Assembly: GCF_954871325.1 (NCBI RefSeq)
Contig: NC_088775.1
Span: 37,425,561-37,489,560, forward strand
Reading direction: 5' to 3'
Source: Gordionus sp. m RMFG-2023
Taxonomy: Eukaryota; Nematomorpha; Gordioida; Chordodea; Parachordodidae
Length of the DNA: 64,000 nucleotides
Positions 60,526 through 64,000 of this stretch are shown one piece after another. The position numbers and the translations under genes were made by a program. Numbering within the stretch: position 1 is the first letter of the stretch; each line of letters opens with the position of its first letter. The notes below the pieces were generated by a model. That model was given only the letters and a program-made list of their open reading frames with translations, was not told the DNA's origin and ran no database searches.

Positions 60526-63500
60526 ACTTTTGAAAGAAAATTTCCATGATTTAAATTTTTATTATCAAATTTAATAGTGTTTTATTATGGTCTGATCTTG
60601 TGTTGAAAAATTGGCGAAAAACTATGCTAATTAGGGTTAGCCTAAAAATCAGCTTAAATAATTAGAAATTGGCTAAGGATTTCTGCTAATTATCCGTCAG
60701 CATTAGATAATTTACCTTTATATTTATTAAAAATTATTTTATTTATAATATAACCCTGAGGGTGATTAGCAGAAATCCTTATCCGATGTCTAATTTTTAA
60801 TTAATTTTGGCCGTGATTATTTTATCTATAAACTTGGCTGATTGGTTAAACAACTGACTTATTTAAACAAAAATTTTTATTATCCAAAGATTCTATAGAC
60901 TTTTCTAAATGTAATTTGGAATTTTTATTTCCACCCATTTCTTCTAGAGATTCTGACCTAAGATCAACTTATACCTGCAATGTCTAACATATCTTAAAGT
61001 ATCTACTTGGATTTTTGTCCTAATTATATTTGTTTTAAATATGGCCTTTACTTTTAGTGGAAAAATATTTCATTTTTCTTTCGGTTAAATATTTTAATGA
61101 TTTTAAATTAATATTTCAATAACTGATTTATTTTTTTTTAATGAAACTTATACATCAAGAAATGGGAAGACCACAGATATGCGTTTTTTATATTTAAAAA
61201 AATTTCTAATAATTGGTGGATTGTTAATTGAAAGAAAGTACGATTTTAAGGCTTCATACATTTTAAGAAATGATATAAGGAAAATAAAATTCATCATATT
61301 TTTATGATAATAAGTTGTTTATAATCAAGCTCAATGAATGAAAAGTACATAATAGATATACATAAGAGGACAAATTAATAAAATAGGTATAGTAAATCTT
61401 TTTTTGGATTCATCGTTATTTCTAAAATATTTTACCCATTTCTCCAATACTTTTAGACCATTTATTTTGGAGTATTCTGGAGAATAGAAAAAAAATGGTA
61501 TAAAAATCTCCCCGAGATATCAATAACTTTTCCTTATCTTTCTTTTAGATAGAAAATATTTTTATCGTACTTTTCCTGACATCATTTATGTTTGTAAAAT
61601 TCATCATAAATTTTTGTAAAAATCACAAATTACGATAGTTCAAATTTTGCTAAAATTATTTGTCTTACATTTTCCAAATTTGGTATAAAGAATTTGTAAT
61701 AGTTAAATATTTCAAAATATTTTTAACATATAGATGGACGTTTTATTAAATTAATATATCAAGTGAATTAAATTTTAAAATGGAATGACCTATCAACTTC
61801 CCCAGTCTTTTCTTTTCCAATACCAATCCATTAAAAAGTTTCAAATGATATACTACTCATTTCTAATGCCAATAAATTTAAACTAGATTCAAGTTTAAAA
61901 AAAATGCAATATTAATTTATTCTAGACACTAGGGCCTTGGAACTTTTTTCTAATATCAAAAACTTTTTATTAGGCACAAAACAAAGTTCGTAAAATTTTT
62001 TAAATTTTAATTATCTCGTGGATTAAATAGAATGTTAGCGACAACTTATTATTAGAACTATTGGGTTCAAAACATAAATATACATATTTTTTAATATTTC
62101 TAAATTTAAACGTAGGGAATTATAAAAAATTATGTCAATGGGAATCTCTCTATGAAATCAAATGTTAAAAAAAAAATTAATAGTATAAATAACTTTTAAC
62201 TAGTTTCATAACAAATTTATAAAAATATTTATATTTTAACATTCCTCGTGGAATGAATCAGAATAGCAGTGTGTTAATACTATACGAACCTTATTCAAAA
62301 CATAAATATATAATTTTATTTTTATATTTTACGCGGAATTTAAATAATATTAGCACTAAAAATTTCTTTGTGAATTCAGATGTTTTAGAACATCTTTATA
62401 GTACAAAAACATTTAACTAGGCTTAAAATAAATTAATTTTTTTAAATTTATTTTTTCTCGTGGGGTAAAATATTAATACAGTGCCAATTTATTACTAGAA
62501 CCAAAAGTTTTTGAACATTTTTTAGTATCAAAAACTTTTAACTATAAAACATAATTTAAAAAAATTTCATATTTAATTTTTCCTCGTAGAGTAAATTAAA
62601 ATGCTAGTGCCAATTTATTACTAGACCCAGAAGTTTTGAACATCTATTTACTATATAATACTTAAGTAGGCTTAAAATAGAATTTAAAAAGATTTCATAA
62701 ATTTTTTACATCGTTGGGTAAAATATAATGGCAGTGCCAATTTATTACTAGACCCAAATGTTTTAGAACCTGTTTCTATTATCAAAAACTTTTAACTAAA
62801 AATTTGAAGCAAATTTTTAATAAATTTTCGTAATTTTTTTCTCGTGGACTAAAATATAATAACAGTGCTAATTTATTAATAAACACAAAAGTTTTTAAAC
62901 ACTTTTTTTAGTATCAGATACTTTAAAATAAGAAGAAAAAGTTTTTTTAAAAATTAATAATTTAGTTCCTCGTGGAGTAGAATATAATGAAAGTGCTAAT
63001 TCGCAAAGGTTTTTGACAATCTTTCTAATATCACAAGCATTTAACCAGGTTTATAACAACGTCTTAAAAAAAATTCACAACTTTATTTTCCTCATGGATT
63101 AAAATATAACAGCAGTGACAATTTATTACAAGATCCATAGATTTAAGAACATCCTTCTAGTATCAAAAACTATTAACTAGACTTAAGTAAATTTTTAAAA
63201 AATTTTCAGAATTTATCCTTGTGGAGTAAAATATAATATCAGTGAAAATTTATTACTTGACCCAAAGGTTTTAGAACATCTTCCTAATATCATAAAGATT
63301 TAACTAGGTTTAAAACAACGTCTTAAAACAATTCATAATTATTTTCCTCGTGGAGAAAAATATAACAGCAGTGCATATTACCAAACCCAAAGGTTTTAGA
63401 ACATCCTCCTAATATCATAAACAATTAACTAGGTTTACAACGTCTTAAAAATAATTCGCAATTTTTTTCCTTGTGGAGTAAAATATAACAGCATTGCCAA

Positions 63501-63864
63501 TTTATTACAAGACCCAAAGGTTTAAGAATATATATCAAAATTTTAACTAGGCTTAAGATAAATTTTTTTTAAATTTTCGCATTTATATTTTTGGCAGTGC
63601 CTATTTATTACTAGAACCAAAGATTTTTGAACATCTTACTAATATCAAAAACAATGAACCCGGATTTAAACAAACTAGTTTAATTTTCTATATATTCAAC
63701 AAATTGACCCAGCAAGCTAACCCAGCAGGCCGACCCAGTAAGCCACCACAGGTTGGCTCAACAGGCCCAATGGGTCGGGCTAGGTCGTGGTCGATTTTTC
63801 GACCCTGGAGGGTTGGGCCAATTTTTACGACTTCGACTCGGGGTCTTGGTCGAATACAATACTA
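60526..63864. repeat. Right arm of the foldback
   Basis: Inverse of the left arm. Parts: unique sequence 60526-61900, the ~110-126-bp satellite in reverse order 61900-63660 (CAGTGCCAATTTATTACTAGACCCAAA-type units), then the G+C-rich end (GACCCAGCAAGCTAACCCAG) to 63864. It contains no TTAGGG and no other insertion. Beyond 63872 the last 128 bases are plain AT-rich DNA. Confidence 0.85.
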
Positions 63865-64000
63865 CATGCCAGTCTGCAGAATTTATTTAAAAAATATAAA
63901 AAAAATTAACATAACGAATTCTTATATAAGTGGCACAAGGTAAAAAATATACGTAAATAAAAAATAATATATATAATAAATTTTGCATAGTTGTATGTGA

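Larger units (their letters stand above)
45098..63864. mobile_element. Giant foldback element with satellite arms (hAT-like ends)
   Basis: The ends read TAGTGTTGT (45098) and, on the minus strand, TAGTATTGT (63864), flanked by CATGTCAG (45090-45097) and CATGCCAG (63865-63872), seven of eight bases alike. Going inward, the two sides are inverted copies of each other: a G+C-rich block (GGGTCGGCTTGCTGGGTC), a ~110-126-bp satellite, a unique part (CTTTAATTTGTCCTCTT against AAGAGGACAAATTAATAAAA), then the arm ending at 60017/60526 around a loop of about 508 bp. Removing the LTR element (47942-57022), the TRIM (57039-59189) and their target-site copies leaves about 7.5 kb. TGTATACTATGTACTTTTC...TTAATTCACTGAGCTTG on the left then matches the right arm without a gap. 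No transposase is coded, so it is non-autonomous. Confidence 0.85.

Noticed and set aside
45098-63864. Simple large inverted duplication of host DNA
   Set aside because: Matching terminal bases and an almost exact 8-bp flank duplication fit a single inserted foldback element better.

Overview
This is an eukaryotic, very AT-rich window (roughly a quarter G+C by eye) made almost wholly of transposable elements and their relics, with at most one or two host genes. I see no prokaryotic features, rRNA or tRNA. The telomere-type repeat TTAGGG, GT-AG introns of about 40-60 nt, a recognisable nucleoporin 58 gene and the element mix (hAT, piggyBac, Tc1/mariner, FLYWCH-type MULE, Merlin-like, Ty3/gypsy, TRIM) point to an animal, probably one with a compact-intron, repeat-rich genome such as a parasite. 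The species cannot be fixed from the sequence.

Layout. 1-3.3 kb: Ty3/gypsy fossil A (plus strand), hit by a 384-bp hAT MITE (TSD GCAAAGAG) and a solo LTR of another family (TSD GGGCT). 3.6-5.3 kb: two hAT relics. 5.3-7.9 kb: Ty3/gypsy fossil C. 7.9-9.65 kb: N-terminal relic of a long-TIR DNA transposon. 10.4-11.4 kb: gag-only LTR element. 11.4-17.1 kb: a hAT relic split by a nearly complete piggyBac (TTAA ends). 17.1-20.8 kb: two related long-TIR transposons, one inside the other. 21.1-21.9 kb: hAT MITE. 22.09-22.32 kb: candidate host terminal exon. 22.5-26.2 kb: Tc1/mariner-like element with 21-bp subterminal arrays, a C-rich tandem repeat and a one-ended relative. 27.0-29.5 kb: a palindromic MITE interrupted by a hAT. 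30.3-35.6 kb: three more hAT-type elements. 36.0-36.9 kb: NUP58 on the minus strand. 37.2-37.55 kb: TRIM solo LTR. 37.8-38.6 kb: Merlin/IS1595-like relic. 39.5-44.7 kb: Ty3/gypsy fossil B with both LTRs and a TTTAA TSD.

45.1-63.9 kb is the most unusual part. After setting insertions aside it is one foldback element of about 7.5 kb with arms of about 3.3-3.7 kb. The arms carry a ~110-126-bp satellite, the left arm also has about 18 perfect TTAGGG units, and the whole is bounded by hAT-like ends and a near-perfect 8-bp TSD. Into its left arm came an LTR element (TSD CTATG). A MULE then entered the first bases of that element's LTR (TSD ATGTGTTGT), and a second MULE with a nearly whole spliced transposase entered the first MULE (TSD AGTAAATTT). 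A CACTG-ended element (TSD TTA) sits in an intron of that transposase. A TRIM element (TSD TCTTA) entered the foldback 11 bp beyond the LTR element. Matching TSDs at each level allow the order of events to be read directly.

The LTR elements are fossils, all broken to different degrees. Among DNA transposons, the piggyBac and the inner MULE are closest to whole.
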